Positions 21,754 to 33,111 of a DNA stretch of 64,000 bases are shown here, piece by piece (the stretch's first letter is position 1; each line of letters begins with the position of its first letter). The notes under the pieces were generated by a model that was not told where the DNA came from, did no database searches, and saw nothing but the letters and a program-made list of their open reading frames with translations. The position numbers and the translations under genes are program-made. The DNA comes from Pyrenula massariospora (lineage: Eukaryota; Ascomycota; Eurotiomycetes; Pyrenulales; Pyrenulaceae), in contig JAGFMI010000018.1 of the NCBI GenBank assembly GCA_021030905.1, positions 868,001 through 932,000 of the forward strand, in the 5' to 3' direction.

Positions 21754-23085
21754 ATGCCTGAAGCTTATCAAAGAGATTTAGAAGCCTCTAGTTCGCCTGA
21801 TCCAATCTCATCCAACAGATCTTGGCTTCCTGATGATCGTGATCCCATACAAGAACATCAATTTTGGACTTTCTTTGACTGTTGTGAGCAACCTGTTAAT
21901 GGCCCAGTTCGGATAGCGCTGGACCAAATCACAAGCCGTCCTTATGATTCAGATTTATATACGACCTCAGCGGGATTTCCATTTTTGACGTGGGAGCCTT
22001 TGTTAGTAAGGATGATTCGCCAGCTGGGAAGGCCAACCAGAAATTTTCTGAATCGGCAACCTCGCCTCATTTGCAGATTAATCCCTGGCCTTCAATCCCT
22101 CAGTGGTACATCCGCATTTCCCGAACGCCGTAGCGAAACTGGCGGCTTGATGAATACATTCGTCAAAGAATTTACTAAGTTTAATGATGCTAACATCGAT
22201 GACGATATTGATAACAGCCTTTGGCGTTCTATATATTGCGAACTCCTCCTTCAATCTTTTCGGGCCCAACCAATCAAGGAGCAGGAGGACTTGTTCTACT
22301 ACGGACTGCTTTATTCACCAGTATTCTACTATTTTATTCCGTTAACCATCATTCTTCGTAACCCTTCCATACTGCACTCCTTGCGCCTGTTGATTGCGAT
22401 GGACCAAATTGATTGCCATAGCAGTTATCCGTATGACCTTGATGTTGGGTCTGCCAACTGGCTCATCCAATGGGCCTCACGGTACTTCGACGGCGACCCT
22501 GAGTTTGAATCCCTTCAACCAGCCAATAGCATCAACCATCAGGACAACATCGAAAGCATACGGAAAACCAAGAACGCTATCATGATGAAGCTGAGGTACC
22601 AGGCTCTGGACGCCCAATTCAGGGAACAGCGGCTCACTATTGAAAGTATGCGAAGACACTGGGGCACCATCGGGTGCGACCTAGAGTATTACAGTGTCGG
22701 ACTGGATAGAGTGCTGGATATGCCTCTGAACTCTGGCGTCCACACCAACTCTCGTGTCGACATGGACATAGAGATACCTATGGAAATTATCACTTATAAT
22801 TACGGGCGGGTCGACTCGCGAGGTTGGGTGGAAGTTGGTACTGTCACGAATGAAGGCGAGAATATGGTCGAACCTCTACCTCGTTATGATCCTTGGACAC
22901 TTCCGGAGTACGAGAATCCGCCACTGTACCGCGAATTCTCACTTGGAAGTATGGTGAGCGAACCCTTTAGAGCGGTCTTGAAAGGGTCGCACCAGACATC
23001 ACAAGAATCTGCTCTGTGTTTGGACAACGCTCTCCAAGAAGTGGATTCTTTGGACGGGGGCCGAGATTATCCGGGCGGTTTCTAG
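21754..23085 (+). CDS. Hypothetical protein, 443 residues
   Basis: A single-exon ORF with normal codon use that starts at an ATG in an A-rich context (AACAAAATGCC). It is rich in aromatic residues and Asp. A hydrophobic segment at about 180-205 (FYYGLLYSPVFYYFIPLTII) could be one membrane or buried helix. A signal peptide is absent. The sequence around WLIQWASRYF and the helical part at about 265-310 look like a folded protein. I do not recognise a family. Its length and uninterrupted frame make chance unlikely. Confidence 0.65.
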   Translation: MPEAYQRDLEASSSPDPISSNRSWLPDDRDPIQEHQFWTFFDCCEQPVNGPVRIALDQITSRPYDSDLYTTSAGFPFLTWEPLLVRMIRQLGRPTRNFLNRQPRLICRLIPGLQSLSGTSAFPERRSETGGLMNTFVKEFTKFNDANIDDDIDNSLWRSIYCELLLQSFRAQPIKEQEDLFYYGLLYSPVFYYFIPLTIILRNPSILHSLRLLIAMDQIDCHSSYPYDLDVGSANWLIQWASRYFDGDPEFESLQPANSINHQDNIESIRKTKNAIMMKLRYQALDAQFREQRLTIESMRRHWGTIGCDLEYYSVGLDRVLDMPLNSGVHTNSRVDMDIEIPMEIITYNYGRVDSRGWVEVGTVTNEGENMVEPLPRYDPWTLPEYENPPLYREFSLGSMVSEPFRAVLKGSHQTSQESALCLDNALQEVDSLDGGRDYPGGF

Positions 23086-23758
23086 ATTTCTCTCCATCCC
23101 GCATGCTAAAACAGTCGCCATCGATGTTGCTAGAGCTGCCTCGAGGCTTGTTCTAAACCCAAATGATAGACCGGCAACGACCAAGGTAGAAAAATCGGAA
23201 GATCGATTCTAGGTTCGACGACACCCTGATCAGGCTAGTATTCGGAGGTGGAACTTGTCTGCAGCATCTATTAGTCAGTTTTCATTCTTACAGGGGACGG
23301 TGTTTAATGTTTGTAGCTCTTCAGACTTTAGCGTTCCATGAACTCAATTCGTCTTGAGGACTGCCTCTTCCCATGTAACACGCATCGCTTCATTAGGGTC
23401 TAATGAGGCCGAGATCTAAAGTATGACGATATAAGGTGATAATGCCTGCGCTTCGATGAATTATTGATATTCACTCAAGGCGCTAGGTGGTTGATGATAA
23501 TATAATAGAGTTATCTTCAAGCTCTTTTGTTGCCACCAATCCCTGTATGCCTGATCACGTGAGGGCTGAAAAGTACCTTGACCGCGCTATTCCCAATATG
23601 ATTCAATATATACCGTGTCCAATGGCCCATCCAGCATCTCAACCTGCCATTCCCTAAGCTCTGTACAATACAATCTACTTCGGCAGGCACTGCTTTGCAT
23701 ATTTGAGGGGCCTCAAGTCCCTAATCTCCGCTATGCGCTTCTGCCAGATCTCCCGAAG
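23086..23758. promoter_or_regulatory. Upstream region of the Yos9-like gene
   Basis: A CCAAT box (23536-23540) and a CACGTG E-box (23556-23561) lie about 200 bp before the Yos9-like start, followed by a TATATA-like run near 23604. No gene is seen. Confidence 0.35.
23536..23561 (+). promoter_or_regulatory. CCAAT box and CACGTG E-box upstream of the Yos9-like gene
   Basis: CCAAT at 23536-23540 and CACGTG at 23556-23561 are separated by 15 bases and lie about 200 bp before the start codon. CCAAT boxes bind the fungal HAP complex, and CACGTG binds bHLH factors. The spacing does not match the mammalian ERSE, so a stress-response role is only a suggestion. Confidence 0.3.
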
Positions 23759-25195
23759 ATGAGAAAAACCGGGCAAACACTCCTGCTAGCTGTCTCGTAT
23801 GGCGCGGCTACCGTCACTGCCAGCGAACGTGTATTTAGCGTCAATGATGATGTTCTCGCTTTTCCGCAGTATGAGGTCGTCTTTACCAACTCTTGGATAG
23901 CTGAACGAGACGCAAATAAGATTCTTGCAAAGCAAAAATCTTCAGTCAGAGCATCCACAGACCTCTCTCCGCTCGAGCCCAACGAATCGCAATCTCAAGC
24001 AGACCCTATTGATCCAGAGAATCCAAATGCCTCTCAGGAGAGGCTACTCGTACACGGGCTTCCATACCTTTGCTCGATCCCCCAAATAGATCCTGCGTCC
24101 CGTAATGAAACGAGTCATGCGCAGTCAAAAGCGGAGCAAGAGAAGGAGCTTGTACGGGCTACAGATCGAGGGCTGGAGCTGCTCTCAGCATTAGATGGAA
24201 AATGTATTTACTATGTGTCTGGCTGGTGGTCGTACGCCTTTTGCTACAACTCACAGATCAAGCAATTCCATCATCTTCCGCCTGGAAATGGGGGGATGGA
24301 CTGGCCACCGCAAGAAGATCCTACCACGCCAGCCTACATACTTGGGAGATTTGGAGACAAAGGAAGACCTAAGAAGAACAAGCCTATCGCAAGCAAACCA
24401 GGATCCGAGGTGGCTACACTGCAGACACAAGGCGATACTCGCTACCTTGTTCAACGATTTGCGGGCGGTACCACCTGCGATCTCACTGGCAAAGAGCGGC
24501 GCGTCGAGGTGCAATTCCATTGTCACCCTCAATCAACTGACCGGATATTTTCCATCAACGAGATAAGCACATGCTCCTACCTCCTTGTGATCTACACGCC
24601 TCGGCTATGTAACGACGTTGCTTTCCAGCCGCCTCAGGAGAACAAGCCCCACCCAATTATTTGCAAAGAGATCCTCAAACCGGAGGAGATCCGGGACTGG
24701 GAAGAAGACAAGATGAAGCAGAATACAGAACTTCTGACGAAAGAGCAACCTGATGCTCCTCTAATGGTTGGAGATATCGTCATTGGTGCAAAAAAATTCG
24801 TTGGTGGCGAAGGGAAGCGGATTGAGAAAGGCAAGATTGTGAAGACACCAGAGGAAAAAGCTGAAGTCGTGGCGAAAAAGGAAGGCTCCAAGATACACCG
24901 ATTATCTAAAGCTGATCTGAAGAAGATCGATATGGATGAGGAGACGCTCGAAGCGTTGAAGCAGGAACTAGAAGAATTAGCAGGCTCTAAGGATTGGAGA
25001 CTCGAGATTATCGACGAGCCAAATGGAATTCGACAGATTCGAGGGATCGTGGAGACCGAGGACGATGAGCCGTCTCAAAGAGGGAACCAGAAAGCAAGTA
25101 AGGAGAGTGACACGAAAGCTCTGAAGCTCGAGGAGCAGGAGCAGGAAGAGGACCGTGACGAGGGAAGTGAGGAATCTTACAAAGAAGATTTATGA
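23759..25195 (+). CDS. Yos9/OS-9-like ER lectin of ERAD
   Basis: The protein has 478 residues from the ATG at 23759. The frame is open further upstream but has no ATG there, and this start gives a proper signal peptide (MRKTGQTLLLAVSYGAATVTA). The MRH lectin domain spans about 147-275, with GKCIYYVSGWWSYAFCY, then CDLTGKERRVEVQFHC, and NEISTCSYLLVIYTPRLC. The WW pair and the Q, R, E, Y residues that bind trimmed mannose are all present. Yos9/OS-9 reads terminal alpha-1,6-mannose on misfolded glycoproteins and hands them to the Hrd1-Hrd3 ubiquitin ligase. The C-terminal third is acidic and ends in KEDL, a variant of the KDEL/HDEL retrieval signal, consistent with a luminal soluble protein. Confidence 0.92.
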   Translation: MRKTGQTLLLAVSYGAATVTASERVFSVNDDVLAFPQYEVVFTNSWIAERDANKILAKQKSSVRASTDLSPLEPNESQSQADPIDPENPNASQERLLVHGLPYLCSIPQIDPASRNETSHAQSKAEQEKELVRATDRGLELLSALDGKCIYYVSGWWSYAFCYNSQIKQFHHLPPGNGGMDWPPQEDPTTPAYILGRFGDKGRPKKNKPIASKPGSEVATLQTQGDTRYLVQRFAGGTTCDLTGKERRVEVQFHCHPQSTDRIFSINEISTCSYLLVIYTPRLCNDVAFQPPQENKPHPIICKEILKPEEIRDWEEDKMKQNTELLTKEQPDAPLMVGDIVIGAKKFVGGEGKRIEKGKIVKTPEEKAEVVAKKEGSKIHRLSKADLKKIDMDEETLEALKQELEELAGSKDWRLEIIDEPNGIRQIRGIVETEDDEPSQRGNQKASKESDTKALKLEEQEQEEDRDEGSEESYKEDL

Positions 25196-25876
25196 TTCAG
25201 TTCATAGACACTGTGCACCGAGTAGATGACTGCTGCATTTCTACAGCGTGGCGTTCTTGGTTTGCTGATACTAGAGGTGCATTATGGAATCATTGTGTTC
25301 CCCAACGGGAAAGCCCCTTTTTCATCCGTGTCCTGGGATATTTGTAGTCTCGATGGCCTTGTCCTGGTCCTCTGATGGAATTCAGTCTCAAGCCGATCTA
25401 GCTGCTAGTCCTCAACTAATGCTAGGCACCACGAAGTACCTCTCTTACCAGATGTACACCTTGAGGTGTTGTCCTGCTCTGACGTACTCGTGGAGAGACC
25501 CGGTGATCTCCTGGCCAAAACAGGTTTAGTATGTAATGCGTCTGCGGGCGAGTAGCGTCTCACAACTTTCTTGAGCCCCCGGTGCTCCTAAGATCTCCGG
25601 GCAACATAGAGACATCACGACTCATCTGCTCGACATAGTAGTCTTCATCTGGATGAAGACTTACTAGAAGCTGCTAATGGCTAATTTATCCTGCTTGACA
25701 CCGCGATCATATCGACCCTTCCGCTGCCGAGGGTTTCGTCTCTAATCCTCCAACCCTCCAACCTAATCTCCCGAACCCCTCGAGCGCACTGTTGTCCAAG
25801 AACATAACGAAAGAGACATCCTAGTCGGATACCTCCACCGCGACCTTGAGATTAGAGGAAGGTCCAGCTTGGCAGG
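25196..25876. other. Intergenic before the Sla1 gene
   Basis: No gene is seen. The last 150 bases should be the leader and promoter of the Sla1-like gene. Confidence 0.5.
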
Positions 25877-28800
25877 ATGGGATTCCTCGGCGTCTACACC
25901 GCGATCTATGATTATGAGCCGCAAGGGGAAAACGAGCTGGAGATCAAAGATGGAGAATTACTTTACATCCTCGAGAAGAGCGATGAAGATGACTGGTGGA
26001 AGGCGAAGAAGAGAGCAGCCGAAGAGGATGAGGACGAGCCCGTTGGGCTTGTGCCTAACAATTACGTCCAAGAGGTAGGAACCCAATTCCCCAAAACAGC
26101 GCGACGGTGGGGAATTACAGGCTCCCGAGAGAATCTATCGTCTGGCTAGCCGAGTGCTCTTGCTTACTTCTGAAAACCACAGGCGAAACCTGTCAGTCAG
26201 GCGAAAGCGCTTTACGACTATGACCGTCAGACCGATGAAGAGGTCTCCTTCTCCGAAGATGCTACGCTTGCAGTATATGACACATCAGACCCGGATTGGA
26301 CTCTTGTTGGAGTAGATGAAGAGTTTGGCTTTGCGCCATCGAATTACATCGAGATATCAGACACTGCTCCAAATTCGCCACCAGCTACAGCTCCGAGACC
26401 GCAAGTTCCTCATGCGGCCGAACCTGAAGAGTATGAATCCCCTCCAATTTCGAGCCCGCCACGAGAAGCTCCCCATGGACCAGCTGCAACGCTCGCAGCA
26501 GCATTAAGAGGACATGCTCCACCGCCAGCGACAAATCGAGAAGTTGCATCGCCTCCCTTACCAAGCCGGCCGCAACAACTCACACCAGATGCATCGGATG
26601 GAGAAGAAGAGCCTGGTCCAGCGCTGCCAGCTCGACCACCCTCAATAGCATCACCACGGCCCACCCAGCATGCAGTGCTGCAAGAAGAAGAAGATCCAGC
26701 GGGAATAATACCGTCACCACCGTACAACCGCGCCGTTCGGCCAGGGGCAGACGGAGGGTTGTCTTCCCCGGGTGGTTTCCATTTGTACAACATCAATGAA
26801 ATGCAATCGGCGATGGGGAAAAGGAAAAAGCTTCCTACAACACTTGGGATTAATCTGGCTACAGGCTCGATCATGGTATCGCCGGCAAAGGCAAGAGACG
26901 GCGAGACTCAGGAATGGACGGCAGAAAAGCTGCAACATTACTCAATTGAAGGCAAGCATGTCTTCCTCGAATTGATCAAACCTGTTAGAAGCTTGGATCT
27001 TCACGCAGGCGCTAAAGATACTGCTGAGGAGATTGTATCGGCTCTTGGGGAGATCTCTGGTGCTACAAAAGGAGAAGGCCTTCGGGAGGTGATTGCTGCT
27101 GCAACTGGTGGTGCTCAAAAGTCAGGACAGATGCTTTACGACTTTATGGCTCAGGGCGACGACGAGGTCACTGTTGCAATTGGAGATGACGTTATCATCC
27201 TGGACGATAGCAAGTCAGAAGAATGGTGGATGGTCCGACGGGTGAAAAATGGGAAAGAAGGAGTTGTCCCAAGCAGCTACGTTGAAGTCACGGGGACAGT
27301 CGCTCCCGCTCCCAGCAGCGCTGGCATCAATGCTGGGAGATCGACTGTCGAACAAAACAGGCTAGAGGAAGAACGTCTAGCTAAGGAAGCGGCAAGGCCT
27401 GGTAGAAATGGTACCCGGGGCACAGAGGTAGGACCTGGAATCCAGCTCCCAGAGAGAGGTAGCAGCCTTGTCGCGAATGCTGATCAGCGTCGTCAGTCGC
27501 AGTCCAGCAAGCGAAAGAGTAAAGCTGAACGAGAATCTGAACGTCCAAGTATGAGAACTCTTTCCAAACTACTTAGACGTAGAACTGACGGAAGCAGAGC
27601 CCGACTCCAGCAAGATACGACAATGGACCGACACCAGTGGGAGCTTCAAGGTTGACGCTCAGTTCATCGGTCTTACACCTGACGGCAAAATTCATTTGCA
27701 TAAATTGAATGGCGTAAAGATTGCAGTTCCTGTTTCAAAAATGTCGGTCAAAGACATTGAATACGTCGAGAAAGTTACCGGAGCCTCGCTAGATGACGAC
27801 AAGCCTCTAGCAGATATCAAAAAGCGTAGCCGGTCGGATGGAAAGACAGGCAAAGCAGGAGCATCGATCGAGCCTTCAAAGCAGCCGGAATATGACTGGT
27901 TTGATTTCTTTTTACAAGCCGGAGTCGGACCCCATCAATGCGAGCGTTATGCCCAGAACTTCTCAAGGGATTCAATGGATGAGTCTGTTTTGCCCGATAT
28001 TACGCCTGGGGTATTGCGAACTCTAGGGTTGAAAGAAGGTGATATTCTTCGCGTAATGAAATTCCTAGATGCTAAATACGGTCGCACTGGTACGTGAGGT
28101 CATCTTATGTTAATCTTTGCTAACCTTGTTCAAGGCGGCGCCAATGGATCCACAGGTGGATTGTTCTCAGGACCAGGGGGCACGCTTAAGAACAATACAC
28201 GCAAGGGCCGACCTTCACCTTCGCAGCAAGCTAGTGATGTGGTAGATCCCAAAGCCTTCGAACAGAAGGATGAGACTCCGAAACCTGCAGACAGTCAGGC
28301 CACTCCGCTCGCCTCTGCTCCTCAACCGAAAGAGAAAGTCCAAAGCGGCTTCGACGACGATGCATGGGAGGTGAAACCGTCATCCAAACCAACTCCGGCG
28401 CCACAGCCTACGTCGACGCCTGCTCCTACTCCATCACAACCAGCTCAACCTTCGCAGCCCTCTCTGACAGGCTCTATGGCTGAATTGTCAGTCTTATCTC
28501 CTCCTCTTCAGCCAACTCCTGCTCCTCAAACGGCACCTTTGCCCGCTCAGCCAACGCCTCCGCCTGCTGCCCCTCAGCAGCAAACACAGCAGACTGGAGC
28601 AAACCCCTCCTTCTTCGCGCAACTTGGCCAGCAACCACCACAACAGACTGGCGCTCAGCAGCAATTTATGCCACCACGACAACGTCCACAGGCACCCCAA
28701 AGTATCGGTAGTTCCTCGGTCATTGCGCCACCTCCTAGACCTACTTCTGCACCACAGAACTTCACACCACAAAACCAGTTCACGCCAGCGCCATTACAAG

Positions 28801-29540
28801 CTCAGCTTACTGGCGTGCCGCGGAATGCTGCTTTACAGGCTCCGCCTGGTCAAAGTCTAAATGATCTGAATCAGCAACGTTTCCAACAGCAGCAGCTTGG
28901 TCAACAATCGTTGCAGCCACAGCTAACGGGCTTCCCTCAACAGGGTCCTAGCTTAGGACAGTATACGAATCAAATAATGCCACAACAAACGGGATTTCCC
29001 CAGCACCAACAATTTCAGAGCTTCCCGCAAGGGCAACCTTTTCTTAATGGAAATCAAGCAGGCAGTCCCTTTGCAGATCCTCGCCCTGCTTTCCAATCTC
29101 AACCTTCCAACTTCGCCACACCATATAGCCAGACTCCTCCCCCTCAGCAGCCTATGCCAACAGGTATCAACTCTTTTCTTCCACCTGCCCTTCAACCTCA
29201 ACAGACTGGCTATCAACAATCTCCGATTCAAGCACAACCAACCGGCTACCAACCTTCCCCTATACAAGGCCAGCCTACCGGCTTCAATCCTCAACCAACA
29301 GGCGTTAATGGCTTTAGCGGCGGCGGATTTAGCCAACAGTCGTCAGTGCCACCACTGCCGCCCATGCCACCCATGCCGACACAACAGCAGACGCCGGCGC
29401 CTTTGGTTCCTCAGAAGACAGGGCCAGCGCCGCCGGTGAGATTTGGCGTGCAGAACGAGCCGAAGAAACTGACGCCGCAGCCGACAGGGAAGAGGGCGAA
29501 TTTAAGTCACGCTACACCGCAAAATCCGTTCGGGTTTTGA
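25877..29540 (+). CDS. SLA1: Sla1-like endocytic actin-patch adaptor
   Basis: The model is join(25877..26074,26183..27548,27595..28089,28135..29540), 1154 residues. Domains: SH3 no. 1 (1-66, ALYDY-type YTAIYDYEPQ); SH3 no. 2 (about 72-125, KALYDYDRQTDEEVSF); a proline-rich linker; a conserved Sla1 middle region (HLYNINEMQSAMGKRKKLP); SH3 no. 3 (about 380-433, MLYDFMAQGDDEVTV); SHD1, which binds NPFxD sorting signals (about 522-595, GKIHLHKLNGVKIAVPVSKM); a SAM-like SHD2 (about 620-685, YDWFDFFLQAGV); and a Gln/Pro-rich tail with about ten QxTG-type units (QQTG, QLTG, QPTG), the target sites of Ark1/Prk1 kinases in yeast. Sla1 links cargo, clathrin and the Arp2/3 activator Las17. The third exon's 5' border is the least certain, because that intron is only 46 bp. 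Confidence 0.92.
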
Positions 29541-30431
29541 AAAACCAGCGTTTCTGCTCCACGTCACCGGTTGGTTGTTAGGACTCGCCACGAGAACGCA
29601 GAACGCTCGCCTCATCTGGAAAGATACCTATATCCCCAGAGGGGTTTACTCCTGGTCATAAGACCTCTGAATACTATGCTGTTGCTAGCCTCTTCTTATT
29701 CTGAGCAGATTGCAGCTACTGCATCTAGGACCTTGCCAAGTGCCGATAAGATCTACGTATCGCATATTCAGATTCTGCATGCATTTGGAGACACTGGGCG
29801 TACAAATGGCAATGAGGCGCGGCGTCGGGCTGGGTATGAAGTTTCGCACCACCACTGGGCATCCAGTCGTTGTCATTGTTGCTTTGATCTCTCTTTTTTT
29901 TTCCTAGCTCGCTGAACCAGTTTTTGAGCGTTCGTTCGCTTTCTCTTCGAGATGCTTTCTCCCGTGGGGTTGTAGCATATTATTCAAGCGGGGTTTTGCA
30001 GCTGTTCACGGAAGGATACATCGATGAATGTGTGTATAGGGATCGTCTGCGAGGCGGAGAGGAGAGACTGAGAGGAAATGAAGCATTGGATTGTTTGTAC
30101 ATAGCCAAGGGGAAATTGGTTTGTGTGAATGTATGGAGATGATACAGCAAAGCTGTCTGGAGATGCACTATTAAGCCCACTGCTGGCTGTTCCCTGGCTC
30201 TCCCAAATCTGCAGTGTCTAGACTTGCTATTGTACATGGGTATAGCGGTAACCTAGGTTTTCTTTCCAAAGCGGCAATGTTTGGCCCCATCCTATTTCAC
30301 CGAGCAGGACAGTCATCATCGATGAGCCGCAGGACCTTCCGACCGGTTTCTGCTCTGTGACGGTAGCATGAGAGAAATGGCATCCTCTTCCGCTAACCGC
30401 AAGTGTTCCTAGGTTTCCGAACGCTCAAGAC
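29541..30431. other. Intergenic, convergent 3' ends
   Basis: It lies between the Sla1 stop and the stop of the minus-strand gene at 30432. A T-rich run occurs near 29886-29897. Short ORFs on both strands look random. Confidence 0.5.
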
Positions 30432-31280
30432 TTACTCCTGCTGCTGCTGCTGTTGCGACTGAGCACCCCCACCAGTCCCCCTACAACTCAAAGCCACCCT
30501 AACCAGCTCCCGAAACCTCGGCACCACCACCCCCACCCCCTTATCCCCATGCCCCAGCAACCCCTGCACGCTCCCGCAAAACCCATCCAGCGCCGCTTTC
30601 ATCTCGCGCAGCTCCTGCTTGAGCTCATCGTTCTCCCTCTCGGCACCCGCCAGCTCGGCGCGTGCCCTCTCGCACTCCCCCACAAAATACCTTTCGGAGT
30701 TCCTCAGCGCCTGGATCTCCCCGTCGAAATGTGTGGATGTGGCTTCGAAGGTTGTGCGTTGCTGGAGCGCGAGGGTTTTCCAGTTGCCAGCTGTGGCGGT
30801 GCCGAGGTCGGCGGTCTGGCGCGCCTGGGAGATGTGTTGTTGCGCGGTGGCGAGCTGGGCGAGGAGGGAGTGGTTTGCGCGGGAGAGGGTGGCGGTTTCT
30901 TGCTGGTGGATGGCGGAGGTGGCGAGGTGGAGGGGGCAGGTGGGGCAGGGGGTGGGGGGCTGGTTTGGGGGGAGGGATGAGTGGAGTTGGCGTTTGGTTC
31001 TGAGAAGCTCCGAGCGGAGATAATTGAGTTCGTCTTCGATGGGGGAGGTGGATGGGTTTGGGATGTTCGTGGTGGTGGTGTGGTTCTTGCTGGGTGAGGG
31101 TTCGAGAAGATGGTTCTGCGAGAGAGTTCCATTGATGGCGGAGGACGGGGTGGGATTTGACGATGGCGTGTGAGAACTGGGATTTCTCGTCAAGTTGAAA
31201 TTGGTATGGTCCATGTTGGCAAAATTTCCATTGGCACCCCTGCACCAGGGCGAAGGATGATCGTCTTCCTTCCTCGACAT
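30432..31280 (-). CDS. Hypothetical coiled-coil protein with poly-Gln tail
   Basis: A 282-residue single-exon ORF. Residues 25-85 are Ser/Thr/Pro/Asn-rich and disordered. About 83-100 and 120-235 are heptad-like helices (IEDELNYLRSELLRTKRQL; ERENDELKQELREMKAAL) that should form coiled coils. A CPTCP pair near 110 is too small to call a zinc site. The last residues are SQQQQQQE, encoded by a CAG/CAA run (about 30435-30455) that could vary in length between strains. I do not recognise a family. The high C content of the coding strand produces long shadow ORFs on the other strand. Confidence 0.6.
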   Translation of the reverse strand: MSRKEDDHPSPWCRGANGNFANMDHTNFNLTRNPSSHTPSSNPTPSSAINGTLSQNHLLEPSPSKNHTTTTNIPNPSTSPIEDELNYLRSELLRTKRQLHSSLPPNQPPTPCPTCPLHLATSAIHQQETATLSRANHSLLAQLATAQQHISQARQTADLGTATAGNWKTLALQQRTTFEATSTHFDGEIQALRNSERYFVGECERARAELAGAERENDELKQELREMKAALDGFCGSVQGLLGHGDKGVGVVVPRFRELVRVALSCRGTGGGAQSQQQQQQE

Positions 31281-31856
31281 ATGCGAATTCGTATACTACC
31301 TGACGTCTAGGTCACATATTAGGTACATGCCATGAATGAGGTTCAGAACAAGAAACAGGCGATCTATTTAAACATTTTGACGTCTCATAAAGTAAGAAAG
31401 CTGGGTGAAAATTTTCTTGCACTATTCTATGCACTGTCTAAATACTTTTGTCACAAAATCATCACGCGCAATTTCACCATCTCAATGGCTTAAGAATTCA
31501 AGAATGAGGTGCAGATTCCGAGATTCACCCGCGCGTCTACAATTCACGCTTCAGACCATTCCCAGAGTGGCTTAGAAGAAAGATTTAGGAGAACCTCACT
31601 CTTTATGAAAAGAAACTTCTCATCCGAAATTCAACATATTCAGTGTCTTCTGCTGCAGTCACTTCACGCATTTACGTGGAGTTTGAGAATTTTGTAATAT
31701 ATTGAAGAAGCAGACGTTGTTTGGATAACACTTTTGTGAATAGCTTTCCGAACGCCGTCAGTAATGATGCTGAAGGACTATCACGAGTTGATGCAAGACT
31801 GGATATGCCGAGGTGAGTTGATAATCCTGAAATATCTCTTGCCGAGTTTTCGCTCA
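31281..31856. other. Intergenic between two minus-strand genes
   Basis: It holds the 5' flank of the coiled-coil gene and the 3' flank of the BTB gene. The DNA is AT-rich and nothing was recognised. Confidence 0.45.
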
Positions 31857-33111
31857 TCATGCTACCGGCAATCGGAATCCATGTGTTGCACTGATTTTGC
31901 CATAGTTCTCCTTCGATCCATCTCCCTTCTTCAACTTCGCTCGGAGTTGCCTCTCCGTCCGAGCAGAAGTCTGGGCAACCGCGATAACGTATGAAGCTGC
32001 AAAATCACTGTTCTCTTTGAGTAGGTCAAAGAACGTCCTCTCTTTCGTCAACCACTCTTGGTTATTTGCGCAAAAACCAAGTATGAGCTCTCGTATGTCA
32101 CTACAACTGCCATGGGAAATGATGCCGGTTTCATCTGTTTCTCCTCCTTGATTGGTTGCTAGAGTTTCCCTCCGATTAGCTCTCCGACTCCCACCTCGTC
32201 CGCCACGTAAAGCGTAGAGCCTTGCACGACCACGGATATTGCCGCCTTTTGCCGTTTGAGCAGGTGGTAATCCATCTTTCTGTGGTGATTTTGGCTGCGC
32301 GCTTATTGTATGATCCACCCAGTACTTTAGCAATGGCCCTTTGTAGTCATTGGTCGCTCGTCGACGTATGACTGGTTGGGATTCAAGCGCGGCTTTGCAC
32401 GACGCGTGGTCTTTGAAATCGACACGCCAATGGGCTCCCCGGGTCAAGTCTCCGACTCGTTTGATACTTCTGAGAGTTGCACGAATTTCCATTTCTGGAA
32501 AGAGAAGGTATATTGCCGCCTCATTGGGAGCACGGGATACGTACAAACTTGTTGCTGGAGGTGTAGATGGTTGGTCGGCCACGGCTTCGCTGGTAGGGTT
32601 GTCAAAAACAAAACGAACGAGCTCCACTACATGTTCAACGCAAATCTCCGCACCGTGCGTGGATAATTCGTGGTTCAGTTTTCGAAATGCATTGTCCTTC
32701 AATTGTGCAAATAGGTAGGTATCAGCAAAGACATGCACCTTAGCATGCGTAAGTAAGATGTTCTCGGTTGAGTTTCGTGTTGATGGGGCGCTTCCGCTAG
32801 TAAGGTTATTTTCAGTGCCGTATTTTCCGGTGTAAGTGTACTCGCAAGCGCGAGTAAATGTTGATAGGTCCACATTTTTCAATTCTGCCTGGCCATTTTT
32901 TGCTTCCTGAAACTGTCCGTTTATCAAGGTATTCAATGGTTCCGAAATGTTCTTAAACAATGCTCGATGGACTGTAACGTGATGCTTATCTGGGCCGACG
33001 AGGAACGTGAAATGTCCCGACTGTAAAAGACTGAAGTGGAAGTGAGCTTTGAAACTTGGCAGTTTTGTTCATAGATACCTTGCGTAATCCATTTCTCCCC
33101 TGCGGAATCAT
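31857..33111 (-). CDS. BTB/POZ domain protein
   Basis: The model is complement(join(31857..33020,33079..33111)), 398 residues. A tiny first exon (MIPQGRNGLRK) joins through a 58-bp phase-0 intron to SGHFTFLVGPDKHHVTVHRA, which is the classic fungal BTB start. The BTB fold covers about 12-145 (ALFKNISEPLNTLING, then FTRACEYTYTGKY, HVFADTYLFAQLKDNAF and VEHVVELVRFVFDN). The remaining 230 residues hold an unrecognised segment (AHWRVDFKDHASCKAAL), an Arg/Gly-rich stretch (about 275-295) that could bind RNA, and a helical tail. BTB domains dimerise and often link substrates to Cullin-3. No partner domain such as Kelch or MATH is present, so the role is open. Confidence 0.82.

Noticed and set aside
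30453-31245. Several long ORFs opposite or beside the coiled-coil gene
   Set aside because: They overlap the same sequence and are Gly/Arg- or Pro-rich by composition only.
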